A stretch of DNA of 64,000 nucleotides from positions 382,128 to 446,127 of the forward strand of contig NZ_SAWZ01000003.1 of the NCBI RefSeq assembly GCF_004122095.1. Direction: 5' to 3'. The notes under the pieces are model-generated. The model was not told where the DNA came from. It did not search any database and worked only from the letters and a program-made list of their open reading frames with translations. A program made the position numbers and the translations under genes. Origin of the DNA: Pseudoxanthomonas composti. Its GTDB lineage: Bacteria; Pseudomonadota; Gammaproteobacteria; Xanthomonadales; Xanthomonadaceae. Shown piece after piece: positions 8,662-18,904 of the stretch (position 1 is the stretch's first letter; each line of letters starts with the position of its first letter).

Positions 8662-10236
8662 ATGGCTTCCGAGTCGCTCGTGTTTTCCCCTGGCCAGCTG
8701 CGCGACGGCTTGTCCGTCGACCTGCCCGATGTCCGCCAGGTGCTGCGCGATGCGCGCGGACGCTTCGTGCGCAAGACGGCCTCGCCGCCTCCGGTGACCG
8801 AGCCGCCGTCGTGGCCAAGCCGGCGCGCCTCGCTGTTCGTTACCTCGGAGATGAGCGACTTCATCAAGGCCGGTGGCCTGGGCGAGGTGTCCGCGGCGCT
8901 GCCGCGCGCCCTGCGTGGGCACTTCGATGTGCGCGTGCTGATCCCCGGCTATAGCGCGGTGCTGGCCAAGGCCGGCAAGGTGACCGTGGTTGGCCATGTC
9001 GCCGGCTACGCGGGGCTGCCCGCCTGCGATATCGGCATGACCCGGCAGGCCGACGGGCTGCCGGTCTACGTGCTGCTGAACCCGGCCCTGTTCGAGCGCG
9101 AGGGCTCGCCGTATGTGTCGGCCGCGGGCAGCGATTGGGACGACAACGCCGTGCGTTTTGCCACCCTGTCGCACGCGGCGGCCGAGATCGCCGCCGGCCG
9201 TGCCGGCCTGGCATGGCGCCCGGAGCTGTTGCACCTCAACGACTGGCCGTGCGCGATGGCTGCCGCCTACGTGCGCTGGTCCGGCGGCGACACCCCGTCG
9301 CTGCTGACCATCCACAACCTGGCCTACCAGGGCCTGTTCCCGCTGTCGGTTGCGCCGCTGCTGGGCATTCCGGCCGCCGCCATCCGCGACCTCAACTTCT
9401 ATGGCCAGCTCTCCTTCCTGCAGGGCGGCATCGTGCATGCGCAGCAGGTCAACACGGTCAGCGTCAGCTACGCCGACCAGATCACCCGCCCCGCGCTGGG
9501 CTGCGGCCTGGACGAGCTGCTGGCGCGCCGTGCCGCCGCCGGGCGCCTGAGCGGCATCCTCAACGGCATCGACGCCAGCTACGACCCGCGCACCGATGCG
9601 CACCTGCCGGTGCATTTCAGCGTCAACGAGTGGGCCGGCAAGAACGCCAACGCCAAGCAGGTGCGGCGCGAGTTCGGGCTGCGCGACAGCCGCGGCCCGC
9701 TGTTCTCGGTGGTCTCGCGCCTGGTGCACCAGAAGGGCCTGGACATGATTTGCGACGTCGCCCCCCAGGTCGCCGCGGCCGGTGGCCAGATCGTGTTCAT
9801 CGGCGAGGGCGAGCGCCACCTGGAAGAGTCGGTGCGCACCCTGTGCCGGCGCTATCCGGGCCATATCGGCGCCTATATCGGTTTCGATGAAGGCCTGGCG
9901 CGGCAGATTTACGCCGGCTCGGACTTCCTGCTGATGCCCTCGCGGTTCGAGCCCTGCGGCCTGAGCCAGATGTATGCCCAGCGCTTCGGCAGCCTGCCCA
10001 TCGCCCATGCCACCGGCGGCCTGATCGACACGGTGGACGATGGCGTGACCGGCTTCCTGTTCGACGAACCCTCGGCCGATGCCCTGCGCCGCTGCGTTGG
10101 CCGCGCCTTCCGCACCTATCGCATGCCCGGCCTGATGACCGCGATGCGTCGCGCCGCAATGCTCACCCCCAGCGGCTGGGATGTGGCCGGTCGCAAGTAC
10201 AGCGCCCTGTACGAGCAGGTGGCCGCCGCCGCATGA
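8662..10236 (+). CDS. glgA: Glycogen synthase (ADP-glucose, GT5)
   Basis: 524 residues; transfers glucose from ADP-glucose to the growing alpha-1,4-glucan. The ADP-glucose-binding motif K-x-G-G-L is KAGGL at residues 69-73, and the C-terminal acid/base region has [13 protein letters not shown] followed by the GGLIDTV loop. E. coli GlgA has its K-x-G-G-L near residue 15, so this protein carries about 54 extra N-terminal residues (Pro/Arg-rich, no signal peptide) before the GT-B fold. The ATG at 8662 is the first good start; its ribosome site is poor. First gene of an operon in which the next four starts overlap the previous stops. Confidence 0.95.
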   Translation: MASESLVFSPGQLRDGLSVDLPDVRQVLRDARGRFVRKTASPPPVTEPPSWPSRRASLFVTSEMSDFIKAGGLGEVSAALPRALRGHFDVRVLIPGYSAVLAKAGKVTVVGHVAGYAGLPACDIGMTRQADGLPVYVLLNPALFEREGSPYVSAAGSDWDDNAVRFATLSHAAAEIAAGRAGLAWRPELLHLNDWPCAMAAAYVRWSGGDTPSLLTIHNLAYQGLFPLSVAPLLGIPAAAIRDLNFYGQLSFLQGGIVHAQQVNTVSVSYADQITRPALGCGLDELLARRAAAGRLSGILNGIDASYDPRTDAHLPVHFSVNEWAGKNANAKQVRREFGLRDSRGPLFSVVSRLVHQKGLDMICDVAPQVAAAGGQIVFIGEGERHLEESVRTLCRRYPGHIGAYIGFDEGLARQIYAGSDFLLMPSRFEPCGLSQMYAQRFGSLPIAHATGGLIDTVDDGVTGFLFDEPSADALRRCVGRAFRTYRMPGLMTAMRRAAMLTPSGWDVAGRKYSALYEQVAAAA

Positions 10237-12476
10237 GCGATCGCAATGCTTTTGGTGACCACGCCCCGGTGCTGATGGAGACCCCCGACTCGCCGCCGAC
10301 CCCTTCCCTCGATCCGCGCCTGGAGGCCTTGCTGCAGGGCCAGCCAGTGGATGCCTTCGCCGTGCTGGGTGCGCACCCGGCGGCCGATGGCAGCCTGCGG
10401 GTGCGCGCCTTTGCGCCCGGCGCCGATGGCATGTGCCTGCTGGATGAGACCGGCAAGGTGGTCGGGCTGATGCGCGAGATCGATGAGCGCGGACTGTTCG
10501 AAGGCACGCTGGGCACGGCGATGCGCTATCGCCTGCGCATCGCCTGGCCGTCCGGCAACCAGGACATCGAGGATGTCTATGCCTTCGGCCCGCTGCTGGC
10601 CGAAGACGAGCTCCGGGGCATCGTCGACGGTGATGGCGAGGCGCTGCGTCATGCATTGGGCGCGCACCACGTGCAGGTCGATGGCGTGCCGGGCGTGCGG
10701 TTTTCGGTGTGGGCGCCCAATGCCCAGCGCGTGTCGGTGGTGGGCGACTTCAATACCTGGGACGGCCGCCGCCACCCGATGCGGCTGCGCCACGCGGCCG
10801 GGGTGTGGGAGCTGTTCATCCCGCGCGTGCCCGCCGGGGCGCGCTACAAGTACGAGCTGCTGGCCGATGGCGTGCGCCTGCCGCACAAGGCCGATCCGCT
10901 GGCGCGCCAGGCCGAGGTGCCGCCGGCCACGGCCTCGCTGGTGTCGGTGGGCGAGGAGTTCCAGTGGAGCGATCTGGCCTGGCTGTCCCAGCGCGCCAGC
11001 CAGGACATCAACCGCAGCCCCACCCTGGTCTACGAGGTCCATGCCCCGTCCTGGCGCCGCGACGGGCAGGGTGCTTCGCTGGATTGGGACGGCCTGCGCG
11101 AGCAGCTGATTCCCTACGTGAAGGGATTGGGCTTCACCCACATCGAGCTGCTGCCGATCACCGAATATCCCTTCGGCGGCTCCTGGGGCTACCAGCCCCT
11201 GGGCATGTATGCGCCCACTGCGCGCCACGGCACGCCGGAAGGCTTCGCCCGTTTCGTCGATGCCTGCCACCAGGCCGGCATCGGCGTGATCCTGGACTGG
11301 GTCAGCGCCCATTTCCCCAACGATGTGCACGGCCTGCAGCGCTTCGATGGCACCGCGCTGTACGAGCATGCCGACCCGCGCGAGGGGTTCCACAAGGACT
11401 GGAACACGCTGATCTACAACTACGGCCGCTACGAGGTCAGCGCCTACCTGATCGGCAGCGCGCTGGAGTGGATCGAGCGCTATCACATCGACGGCCTGCG
11501 CGTGGACGCGGTGGCCTCCATGCTCTATCGCGACTACAGCCGCGGCGAAGGCGAGTGGGTGCCCAATGCCCATGGCGGCCGCGAGAACCTGGAGGCGGTG
11601 GAGTTCCTCAAGCGCCTCAACCGCGAGATCACCCAGCGCTTCCCCGGGGTGATGGTGATCGCCGAGGAATCCACCGCATGGCAGGGCGTGACCGCGCCGG
11701 TCGAGCACGGTGGCCTGGGCTTTACCCACAAGTGGAACATGGGCTGGATGCACGACACGCTGGAATACATGAAGCGTGATCCGATCCATCGCCGGCACCA
11801 CCATAGCGAGATGACCTTCGGCATGGTCTATGCGTTCTCCGAGCGCTTCATGCTGCCGCTGTCGCACGACGAGGTGGTGCACGGCAAGGGCTCGCTGCTG
11901 GCCAAGATGCCGGGCGATGCCTGGCAGCAGCGGGCCAATCTGCGGGCCTATTTCGGCTTCATGTGGGCGCACCCGGGACGCAAGCTGCTGTTCATGGGCG
12001 GCGAGTTCGGCCAGCACGGCGAATGGAACCACGACGCGCAGCTGGAGTGGCACCTGCTGGATGACCCGGGGCACCGGGGCCTGCATCTGCTGATCGGCGA
12101 CATGAACCATCGCCTGCGCGAGCAGCCGGCACTGTTCGCGGGCGACCACACCCACGAAGGCTTCGACTGGAGCGTGGGCGACGACCATGAGAACAGCGTC
12201 TTCGCCTTCCTGCGCTACGACCCGGCAGGCCAGGCCCCGCCCGTGCTGGCGGTCAGCAACATGACCCCGCTGCCGCGCTTCGGCTATCGCGTCGGGGTGC
12301 CGCGTGCCGGTCGCTGGCGCGAGCTGCTCAATACCGACAGCCAGCACTACGGCGGGTCCAATCTTGGCAACGGCGGGGCGCTGATGACCGACGGCGAAGG
12401 CATGCATGGCCATGCGCAGTCGCTGCTGCTGACCCTGCCGCCGCTGTCCACCTTGTGGCTGGAGTTCGTCGAATGA
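10233..12476 (+). CDS. glgB: 1,4-alpha-glucan branching enzyme (GH13)
   Basis: 747 residues; cuts an alpha-1,4 chain and re-attaches it by an alpha-1,6 bond. Layout: N-terminal CBM48-type modules (AFAVLGAHP near residue 40, then [21 protein letters not shown]), the catalytic barrel with nucleophile Asp in [13 protein letters not shown], acid/base Glu in VIAEES, the stabilising Asp in [14 protein letters not shown], and a C-terminal beta domain. The long N-terminus (an extra CBM48 copy) matches the E. coli-type enzyme. ATGA overlap with glgA. Confidence 0.96.
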   Translation: MSDRNAFGDHAPVLMETPDSPPTPSLDPRLEALLQGQPVDAFAVLGAHPAADGSLRVRAFAPGADGMCLLDETGKVVGLMREIDERGLFEGTLGTAMRYRLRIAWPSGNQDIEDVYAFGPLLAEDELRGIVDGDGEALRHALGAHHVQVDGVPGVRFSVWAPNAQRVSVVGDFNTWDGRRHPMRLRHAAGVWELFIPRVPAGARYKYELLADGVRLPHKADPLARQAEVPPATASLVSVGEEFQWSDLAWLSQRASQDINRSPTLVYEVHAPSWRRDGQGASLDWDGLREQLIPYVKGLGFTHIELLPITEYPFGGSWGYQPLGMYAPTARHGTPEGFARFVDACHQAGIGVILDWVSAHFPNDVHGLQRFDGTALYEHADPREGFHKDWNTLIYNYGRYEVSAYLIGSALEWIERYHIDGLRVDAVASMLYRDYSRGEGEWVPNAHGGRENLEAVEFLKRLNREITQRFPGVMVIAEESTAWQGVTAPVEHGGLGFTHKWNMGWMHDTLEYMKRDPIHRRHHHSEMTFGMVYAFSERFMLPLSHDEVVHGKGSLLAKMPGDAWQQRANLRAYFGFMWAHPGRKLLFMGGEFGQHGEWNHDAQLEWHLLDDPGHRGLHLLIGDMNHRLREQPALFAGDHTHEGFDWSVGDDHENSVFAFLRYDPAGQAPPVLAVSNMTPLPRFGYRVGVPRAGRWRELLNTDSQHYGGSNLGNGGALMTDGEGMHGHAQSLLLTLPPLSTLWLEFVE

Positions 12477-14221
12477 GCCTACCGCGGGCGTGGTGGGGTG
12501 CACTGCCGGTCGAGGACGAGCACGTGCGCTTTCGGTTGTGGGCCCCGGATGCCAAAGAAGTCCTGCTGGAAGTGCGTGGCAGCGCGCAACACCGCATGGA
12601 GCGCGCCGAGGATGGCAGCTTCACCAGCTGCATCGCCTGCGAGGATGGCGCGCGCTATCACTATCGCGTCGATGGCGGCGCCCCGGTGCCGGATCCGGCC
12701 TCGCGCTATCAGCCCGACGGCGTGCATGGCGACAGCCAGCTGTATTACCCCGACCAGTTCGCCTGGCAGACCGCCGACTGGCAGGGGCGGCCCTGGGACG
12801 AGGTGGTGCTGTACGAACTGCACGTGGGCACCTGCGGCGGCTATGCCGGTGTGATGGCGCAGCTGCCGGAACTGAAGGCCATGGGCATCACCGCCATCGA
12901 GCTGATGCCGCTCAATGAGTTCCCGGGGCGACGCAACTGGGGCTATGACGGCGTGCAGCCTTATGCGCCCGAGTCGGCCTACGGCACGCCGGACGAACTG
13001 AAGACGCTGATCGACCAGGCGCACGCGCTGGGGCTGATGGTGTTCCTGGACGTGGTCTACAACCACTTCGGGCCGGAAGGAAACTACCTGGGCCAGTACG
13101 CCTCGGGATTCTTCCGCACCGACACGCCTACACCGTGGGGCGCGGCCATCGACTTCCGCGAGGAAGCGGTGCAACGCTTCTTCATCGACAACGCCCTGAT
13201 GTGGCTGCACGAGTACCGCTTCGACGGGTTGCGCCTGGATGCGGTACACGCGATCACCCCCAACGCCTTCCTGCAGGTGCTGCGCGAGGCCATTCACGCC
13301 ACGCTTCCGCCCGGCCGCCATGTGCACCTGGTGCTGGAAAACGAGGCCAACCAGGCCTCGCTGCTGGCCGGTGGCTACAGCGCGCAGTGGGACGACGACT
13401 TCCATAACGCCCTGCACGTGCTGCTGACCGGCGAGCGCGAGGGGTATTACGCGGGCTTTGCCGACGACCCGACCGCGCACCTGGCCCGGGTGCTGGGCGA
13501 AGGCTTCGCCTACCAGGGCCAGCGCGACCACCGCGGCCATGCGCGCGGCGAGCCCAGTGCCGGCCTGCCGCCGCAGAAATTCGTCATCTTCGCGCAGAAC
13601 CACGACCAGATCGGCAACCGCGCCATGGGCGACCGGCTCACTACCCAGGTGCCGGAGGCCACGCTGCGCGCGGCGCTGGCCCTGACCGCGCTGACGCCGA
13701 TGATCCCGATGTTCTTCATGGGCGAGCCCTGGGGCAGCCGCACGCCGTTCCAGTTCTTCACCCACTATGGCCCGCCGCTGGACGAGGCCGTGCGCGAGGG
13801 GCGCCGCAGCGAGTTCGCGCATTTCGCCGCCTTCTCCGATCCGGAAAAGCGCCAGGCCATTCCCGACCCCAACGCGCTGTCCACCTTCGAAGCCTCCATG
13901 GCGCAGATCGCCGACAGCCGCCAGGGCGAAGGGGCGCAGTGGCGCGAGTGGTTCACCGCGTTGATGGCGTGCCGGCACACCCACCTGGTTCCCGACCTGG
14001 CCCAGGCACGCGCGTTGGGCGCGCGGGTCCTGGCGCCGGGGGCCATCGCCGCTGCCTGGCAGCTGGCGCAGGGGCAGTGGCATGTGCAGCTCAACCTGGG
14101 CGATACCCCGGTGGCCATCGCGCTGCCGGCAGGCCAGGAGCTCTGGCGCGAGAACGCCGGCGATGCGCCGGAGGTGCTGGCGCCCGGGGGCTTCATCGCG
14201 CGCCGGGTCGAACCGGCGTGA
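12473..14221 (+). CDS. treZ: Malto-oligosyltrehalose trehalohydrolase
   Basis: 582 residues; releases trehalose from the maltooligosyl-trehalose made by TreY. It has a CBM48-like N-terminus ([15 protein letters not shown]), then the GH13 barrel: the family-typical [13 protein letters not shown], the [16 protein letters not shown] loop, the nucleophile Asp in [12 protein letters not shown], the acid Glu in VLENEAN, and [14 protein letters not shown] with the third carboxylate. ATGA overlap with glgB; a downstream GTGA overlap links it to malQ. Together with treY it gives a route from glycogen to trehalose that does not need UDP-glucose. Confidence 0.96.
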   Translation: MSLPRAWWGALPVEDEHVRFRLWAPDAKEVLLEVRGSAQHRMERAEDGSFTSCIACEDGARYHYRVDGGAPVPDPASRYQPDGVHGDSQLYYPDQFAWQTADWQGRPWDEVVLYELHVGTCGGYAGVMAQLPELKAMGITAIELMPLNEFPGRRNWGYDGVQPYAPESAYGTPDELKTLIDQAHALGLMVFLDVVYNHFGPEGNYLGQYASGFFRTDTPTPWGAAIDFREEAVQRFFIDNALMWLHEYRFDGLRLDAVHAITPNAFLQVLREAIHATLPPGRHVHLVLENEANQASLLAGGYSAQWDDDFHNALHVLLTGEREGYYAGFADDPTAHLARVLGEGFAYQGQRDHRGHARGEPSAGLPPQKFVIFAQNHDQIGNRAMGDRLTTQVPEATLRAALALTALTPMIPMFFMGEPWGSRTPFQFFTHYGPPLDEAVREGRRSEFAHFAAFSDPEKRQAIPDPNALSTFEASMAQIADSRQGEGAQWREWFTALMACRHTHLVPDLAQARALGARVLAPGAIAAAWQLAQGQWHVQLNLGDTPVAIALPAGQELWRENAGDAPEVLAPGGFIARRVEPA

Positions 14222-16152
14222 GCGAAACGGCGCTGCATGCGCTGGCGCAGGCCGCTGGCATCCTCATCGATTGGGAGGATGCGGCCAGCAAGCCGCAGCG
14301 TGTGGGGCCGGACACCTTGCGCGCGGTGCTCTCGGCGCTGCAATTGCCTGCCGACAGCGAGGCCCAGTGCCGGCAGAGCCTGCGCGACCTGCAGCTGGCG
14401 CAGGCCGAACCGAAACTGTTCACCGCCACGCCGGGCAGCGAAGTCGCTGCCGCGCGCCGTGCTGGTGGGCACTACCGCCTGATCCACGAAGACGGCGACA
14501 GCTGCGAAGGCCGCTTCGACGCCCAGGGTGCGCTGCGCGCCCCGGAGAAGACCGGCTACTGGACCCTGGAAGAGGACCACGGCACCTGCACGCTGGCGGT
14601 GGCGCCGTCGCGCTGCTTCGGTGTGGCCGACCTGACCGGCGAGCCGGCCCCGCGCAGCTGGGGCGTGGCCTTGCAGGTGTACTCGGCGCGCGGCAGCGAC
14701 GATGCCGGCATCGGCGATGCGCAGGCGGCCCTGCGCTGGGCACAGCGCGTGGCGGCCAATGGCGGCGATGCGCTGGCGCTCAGCCCGGTGCATGCGGCGC
14801 GTCCGCTGCACGGTTACTACAGTCCGTACTCGCCCAGCGACCGCCGCTTTCTGGATCCGTTGCACGCCGCTCCGGCGCTGGTGCTCGGCCAGGCCCAGGC
14901 CCGGCACGGCTTGCAGCTGGCCGGCGTGGGCGAGCTGGCGCAGGCCCTGGCCCAGGCGCCGCTGGTGGACTGGCGTGCGTCCTCCTCGGTGCGCTGGCAA
15001 TGGCTGCAGACGCTCTACGGCCGACGCGATACGTTCGGCGCTGGCCTGCTGGAGGACCTGCAGCAGTTCGCGCGCCAGGGCGATGCGGCGCTGCAGGCCT
15101 ATTGCGCCTTCGCCGCCGCCGACTTCGGCGACGGCAACCCGGACCTGCACCTGTTCGCGCAATGGCTGGCCGCGCGCAGCTGGCAGGCCGCTCAGACGCA
15201 GGCGCGCCAGGACGGCATGCGCATCGGCCTGATTGCCGACCTGGCCGTGGGCTTCGACCCGCAGGGCGCCGAGGCCGCCGCCTGGCCGCAGGCGGTGCTG
15301 CAGGGGCTGGAGCTGGGCGCGCCGCCGGATGCGTTCAACGCCGACGGCCAGGTCTGGGGCATCACCGGCTATTCGCCCACCGGCCTGGTGCAGACCGGCT
15401 TTGCGCCCTTCATCGCCCTGCTGCGCGCGGTCATGCGCGACCGCGGCGGTGTGCGCATCGACCACATCCTCGGCCTGCTACGCCTGTGGACCGTGCCGCG
15501 CGGCGCGCGCCAGGGCGAGGGCGCCTACCTGCGCTATCCGCTGCAGGACCTGCTGCGCCTGCTGGCGCTGGAGTCCTGGCGCCACCGCGCCATCGTCATC
15601 GGCGAGGACCTGGGCGTGGTGCCGCCGGGGATCCGCGAGGAACTCTCGCGCCAGGGCGTGATGGGCATGGACGTGCTGATGTTCACCCGCGACCGTGACG
15701 GCCACTTCCTGCCGCCCTCGCAATGGCGCAACGATGCGGTGGCCATGACCACCACGCACGACCTGCCCACGCTGCTGGGCTGGCGCGATTCGGTCGATAC
15801 CGGCTGGCGCCAGCGCATGGGCCTGCTCAAGGCCGGGCAATACGACACCGACGTGGCCGCGCGCCAGGCCGATGTCGCCGCGCTGGTCAAGGCGGTTCAG
15901 GCCACCGGCCTGGACCTGCCCGACACGCCCGCGGCCTGGCGCGCCTTCACTGCGGCCTCGCCTGCGCCGCTGGCGCTGCTGCCGGCCGAGGACGCGATGC
16001 AACTGGAAGAACAACCCAACCTGCCGGGCACCGTGGAAGGCCACCCGAACTGGCGGCGCCGGCTGCCCGACATCGCCCAGGACGATGCCCTTGACGCGCG
16101 CCTGGCCACCTTCCACCGCGCCCGCCACCGCCCGCTCGACCAAGACGTATGA
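14218..16152 (+). CDS. malQ: 4-alpha-glucanotransferase (amylomaltase, GH77)
   Basis: 644 residues starting at a GTG that overlaps the treZ stop (GTGA). Disproportionates malto-oligosaccharides, so it can rebuild chains long enough for TreY or recycle short glucans. The catalytic triad is visible: Asp in VRIDHILGLLRLW, Glu in VIGEDLGVVPP and Asp in TTTHDLPTLLGW. The first ~140 residues (IDWEDAASKPQRVG to the DLTGEPAPRSWG start of the barrel) form the usual MalQ N-terminal region of proteobacteria. Its own stop overlaps treY (ATGA). The N-terminal half is less conserved than the barrel. Confidence 0.95.
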   Translation: MSETALHALAQAAGILIDWEDAASKPQRVGPDTLRAVLSALQLPADSEAQCRQSLRDLQLAQAEPKLFTATPGSEVAAARRAGGHYRLIHEDGDSCEGRFDAQGALRAPEKTGYWTLEEDHGTCTLAVAPSRCFGVADLTGEPAPRSWGVALQVYSARGSDDAGIGDAQAALRWAQRVAANGGDALALSPVHAARPLHGYYSPYSPSDRRFLDPLHAAPALVLGQAQARHGLQLAGVGELAQALAQAPLVDWRASSSVRWQWLQTLYGRRDTFGAGLLEDLQQFARQGDAALQAYCAFAAADFGDGNPDLHLFAQWLAARSWQAAQTQARQDGMRIGLIADLAVGFDPQGAEAAAWPQAVLQGLELGAPPDAFNADGQVWGITGYSPTGLVQTGFAPFIALLRAVMRDRGGVRIDHILGLLRLWTVPRGARQGEGAYLRYPLQDLLRLLALESWRHRAIVIGEDLGVVPPGIREELSRQGVMGMDVLMFTRDRDGHFLPPSQWRNDAVAMTTTHDLPTLLGWRDSVDTGWRQRMGLLKAGQYDTDVAARQADVAALVKAVQATGLDLPDTPAAWRAFTAASPAPLALLPAEDAMQLEEQPNLPGTVEGHPNWRRRLPDIAQDDALDARLATFHRARHRPLDQDV

Positions 16153-18680
16153 CGCCGATCCGTTCGACCTACCGCCTGCAGCTGCACGCCGACTTCACCC
16201 TGCACGATGCCGCCGCGCAGGTGCCCTACCTGGTGCGGCTGGGCATCAGCCATCTGTATCTCTCGCCGATCGGCACGGCCGTGCCCGGCTCGACCCATGG
16301 CTACGACCAGACCGATCCGACCCAGGTCAATCCGGAGCTCGGGGGCGAGGCCGCGCTGCTGGCCTTGTCCGAGCGTGCGCAGGCGCATGGGATGGGCCTG
16401 GTGCTGGATATCGTGCCCAACCACATGGCCACCCATGCCGCCAACCGCTGGTGGTGGGACGTGCTGGCGCAGGGCCGCAAGAGCGCTTATGCCGACTGGT
16501 TCGACATCGACTGGCGCGCGCCGGGGCACGGGGGCCAGCTGTGGCTGCCCTTCCTGGACCGTCCGCTGCAGGCGGCCATCGCGCAGGGCGTGCTGACCCT
16601 GGAGCAGGGCGAGCAAGGCCCGCAGCTGGATCATCACGGCACGCGCTATCCCCTGCATGCCGGCACCGACGCCGCGCTGCTGGAAGCCGCGCGCGGCGGC
16701 GATGCCGATGCCTTGCAGCAGGTGGCGCTGTCCCAGCCCTATCGCCTGGTGTGGTGGCGCATGGGCAACGATCAGGTCAACTATCGGCGTTTCTTCGACA
16801 TCACCTCGCTGGCCGGCCTGCGCATGGAGCGGGCCGAGGTCTTCGACGCCGTGCACGCCTTGCCGCTGCGCCTGCTGGAGCAGGGTCACATCGATGGCGT
16901 GCGCGTGGACCACGTCGACGGCCTGGCCGATCCGGCCGGTTATGTGCGGCGGCTGCGACGCGCCCTGGACAAGGCGGGCAAGACCCGCGGGCTCAAGCCC
17001 GGCCAGGCCGGGCTGTGGCTTGAGAAGATCCTGGCGCCGGGCGAAACCCTGCCGGAGGGCTGGCCCTGCGATGGCACCAGCGGCTACGACTTCATGGATC
17101 AGGTCGGTGGCGTGCTGCACCAGGCCGAGGGCGAGCCGACGCTGCGCGCGCAGTGGCAGGCGCTGAGCGCTCGCAGCGGCGACTTCGCACAGGAAGAGTG
17201 GGTGGCGCGCGGGCAGATGCTCGAAGGCCCCTTGCGCGCCGAGTTCGATCGCGCCGTGCGCGCGGCGAGCGAGCTGCTGCAGGCCCAGGCCGACACCGCC
17301 GAGCTGGGCGTCCCGCTGCTGGCCCAGGCCATCGCCGCGGTGCTGCGCCAGTTCCCGGTCTATCGCACCTACGCGCACAGCCAGGGCCTGGACGCGCGCG
17401 ACCTGGCCCTGTGGCAGCAGGCCGCCGCCCGCGCGCAGGCACAGGCCGATCCGCGCCTGGCCGCGGGTATTGAAGCCCTGCTTGCCGTGCTGGTCGATCC
17501 GCAGGACCTGCCGGCCTCGCAGGCCGCGGCGCGGCGGCGCCTGCGCCTGCGGCTGGAGCTGCTGTCCGCGCCGCTCAACGCCAAGTCGGTGGAAGACACC
17601 GCCTTCTATCGCCACGGCGTGCTGATCTCGCGCAACGAGGTCGGCAGCCATCCGCTGGAACTGGCACTGTCGCCAGAGGACTTCCACGCCGCCAGCGCCG
17701 CACGCCACCGGCGCGCGCTGCTGGCCACGGCCACCCACGACCACAAGCGTGGCGAGGACGTGCGCGCGCGCCTGGCCGTGCTTTCGGCCGAGGCCGAGTG
17801 GTGGACGCGCCAGGTGCAAGGATTCGAAGCCGTGCTGCCGGACTGGGCGGGCCAGGTCGATGGCGGCGATCGGCTGATGCTGTGGCAGATGCTCGTCGGT
17901 GCCTGGCCGCTGGAAGACAAGCCGGACCTGCAGGCCTACGCCGAGCGCGTGGCGCAGTGGCAGCAGAAGGCCCTGCGCGAAGCCAAGCTGCGCTCGTCCT
18001 GGACGGTGGTGGACGAGGAATACGAAGCACGGGCGCAGGCGCTGCTGATGCAGGTGGTGGAGGACGCGCGCGCCGATGGGCTCCAGCAGCGCCTGCACGA
18101 CGCGGCCGCGCACATCGCCGCGGCCGGTGCGCTCAATGGCCTGGCCCAGGCCACCTTGCGCCTCACCGTGCCCGGCGTGCCCGACACCTACCAGGGCTGC
18201 GAGGGCTGGGACCTGTCGCTGGTGGACCCGGACAACCGGCGCCCGGTGGATTACGCACTGCGCCAGCGCTGGCAGCAGGCCGATGCGGCCCCGGCCGCCT
18301 GCCTGCAGGACTGGCGCAGCGGCCAGGTCAAGGCGACGCTGCTGCAGCGCCTGCTGCAGTGCCGGCGCGCGCACCCCGATCTGTTCGCCCACGGCGATTA
18401 CACGCCGCTGCAGGCCCGCGGCGCGAAGGCACGGCATGTATTGGGCTTTACACGCCGACATGACGGCCAGACGCTGATAGTGCTGGCGCCACGCGGCCTG
18501 CGTGGCGCGGAGGTCGGTGCGATGCCGATGGCCGCGCCCGGGTTCTGGCAGGACACCCAGGTCACGCTGCCCGCGGGAACGTGGCGCGATGTCGTCGGCG
18601 ACAGGCCGGTCGATGGCGCGTTCTCGCTGGCGCGGCACTGGGCCGAGTTTCCCATTGCGGTGCTGGTCGGCACCGCCTGA
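16149..18680 (+). CDS. treY: Malto-oligosyltrehalose synthase
   Basis: 843 residues; isomerises the reducing-end alpha-1,4 bond of a malto-oligosaccharide into alpha,alpha-1,1, making the substrate of TreZ. It shows the TreY start STYRLQLHADFTLHDA, the catalytic Asp in DGVRVDHVDGLADP, the Glu in LWLEKILAPGE, the GTSGYDFMD motif, and TATHDHKRGEDVRARL with the third acidic residue. Length is at the upper end of the family norm. ATGA overlap with malQ. A long open frame on the other strand (15897-18932) is a GC-bias shadow. Confidence 0.96.
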   Translation: MTPIRSTYRLQLHADFTLHDAAAQVPYLVRLGISHLYLSPIGTAVPGSTHGYDQTDPTQVNPELGGEAALLALSERAQAHGMGLVLDIVPNHMATHAANRWWWDVLAQGRKSAYADWFDIDWRAPGHGGQLWLPFLDRPLQAAIAQGVLTLEQGEQGPQLDHHGTRYPLHAGTDAALLEAARGGDADALQQVALSQPYRLVWWRMGNDQVNYRRFFDITSLAGLRMERAEVFDAVHALPLRLLEQGHIDGVRVDHVDGLADPAGYVRRLRRALDKAGKTRGLKPGQAGLWLEKILAPGETLPEGWPCDGTSGYDFMDQVGGVLHQAEGEPTLRAQWQALSARSGDFAQEEWVARGQMLEGPLRAEFDRAVRAASELLQAQADTAELGVPLLAQAIAAVLRQFPVYRTYAHSQGLDARDLALWQQAAARAQAQADPRLAAGIEALLAVLVDPQDLPASQAAARRRLRLRLELLSAPLNAKSVEDTAFYRHGVLISRNEVGSHPLELALSPEDFHAASAARHRRALLATATHDHKRGEDVRARLAVLSAEAEWWTRQVQGFEAVLPDWAGQVDGGDRLMLWQMLVGAWPLEDKPDLQAYAERVAQWQQKALREAKLRSSWTVVDEEYEARAQALLMQVVEDARADGLQQRLHDAAAHIAAAGALNGLAQATLRLTVPGVPDTYQGCEGWDLSLVDPDNRRPVDYALRQRWQQADAAPAACLQDWRSGQVKATLLQRLLQCRRAHPDLFAHGDYTPLQARGAKARHVLGFTRRHDGQTLIVLAPRGLRGAEVGAMPMAAPGFWQDTQVTLPAGTWRDVVGDRPVDGAFSLARHWAEFPIAVLVGTA

Positions 18681-18690
18681 CGGCTTCCCG

Positions 18691-18867
18691 ATGGACGACG
18701 AACAACGCAAGCAGCGGATCGAACAACTGGCACGCGAGATCTGGGAGGCAGAAGGGCGGCCCGACGGCCACGCCGAACGGCACTGGGCCATGGCCGAGCG
18801 CCTGGTCGAGGCCGAGGTCCAGGCCAGCCAGTCGCTGCTGCAGGACGCACCGCCCGCGCCGGAATAA
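18691..18867 (+). CDS. DUF2934 small protein in the glycogen operon
   Basis: 58 residues, 10 bp after treY. It contains the DUF2934 pattern: an Arg/Ile-rich helix (RIEQLAREIWEAEGRPDG) followed by HAERHWAMAERLVE, with conserved W-E-x-E-G-R-P and H-W. Function is unknown. DUF2934 genes are frequent neighbours of glycogen/trehalose genes, so a role linked to that metabolism is plausible but unproven. No strong ribosome site; probably translated by read-through coupling. Confidence 0.83.
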   Translation: MDDEQRKQRIEQLAREIWEAEGRPDGHAERHWAMAERLVEAEVQASQSLLQDAPPAPE

Positions 18868-18904
18868 GCCGCGCGCCTGTCATCCCCACTAGGACGCCGC
18901 CGAC

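Noticed and set aside
10116..12503. Long minus-strand open frame over glgB
   Set aside because: Shadow of glgB, whose catalytic motifs are intact on the plus strand.
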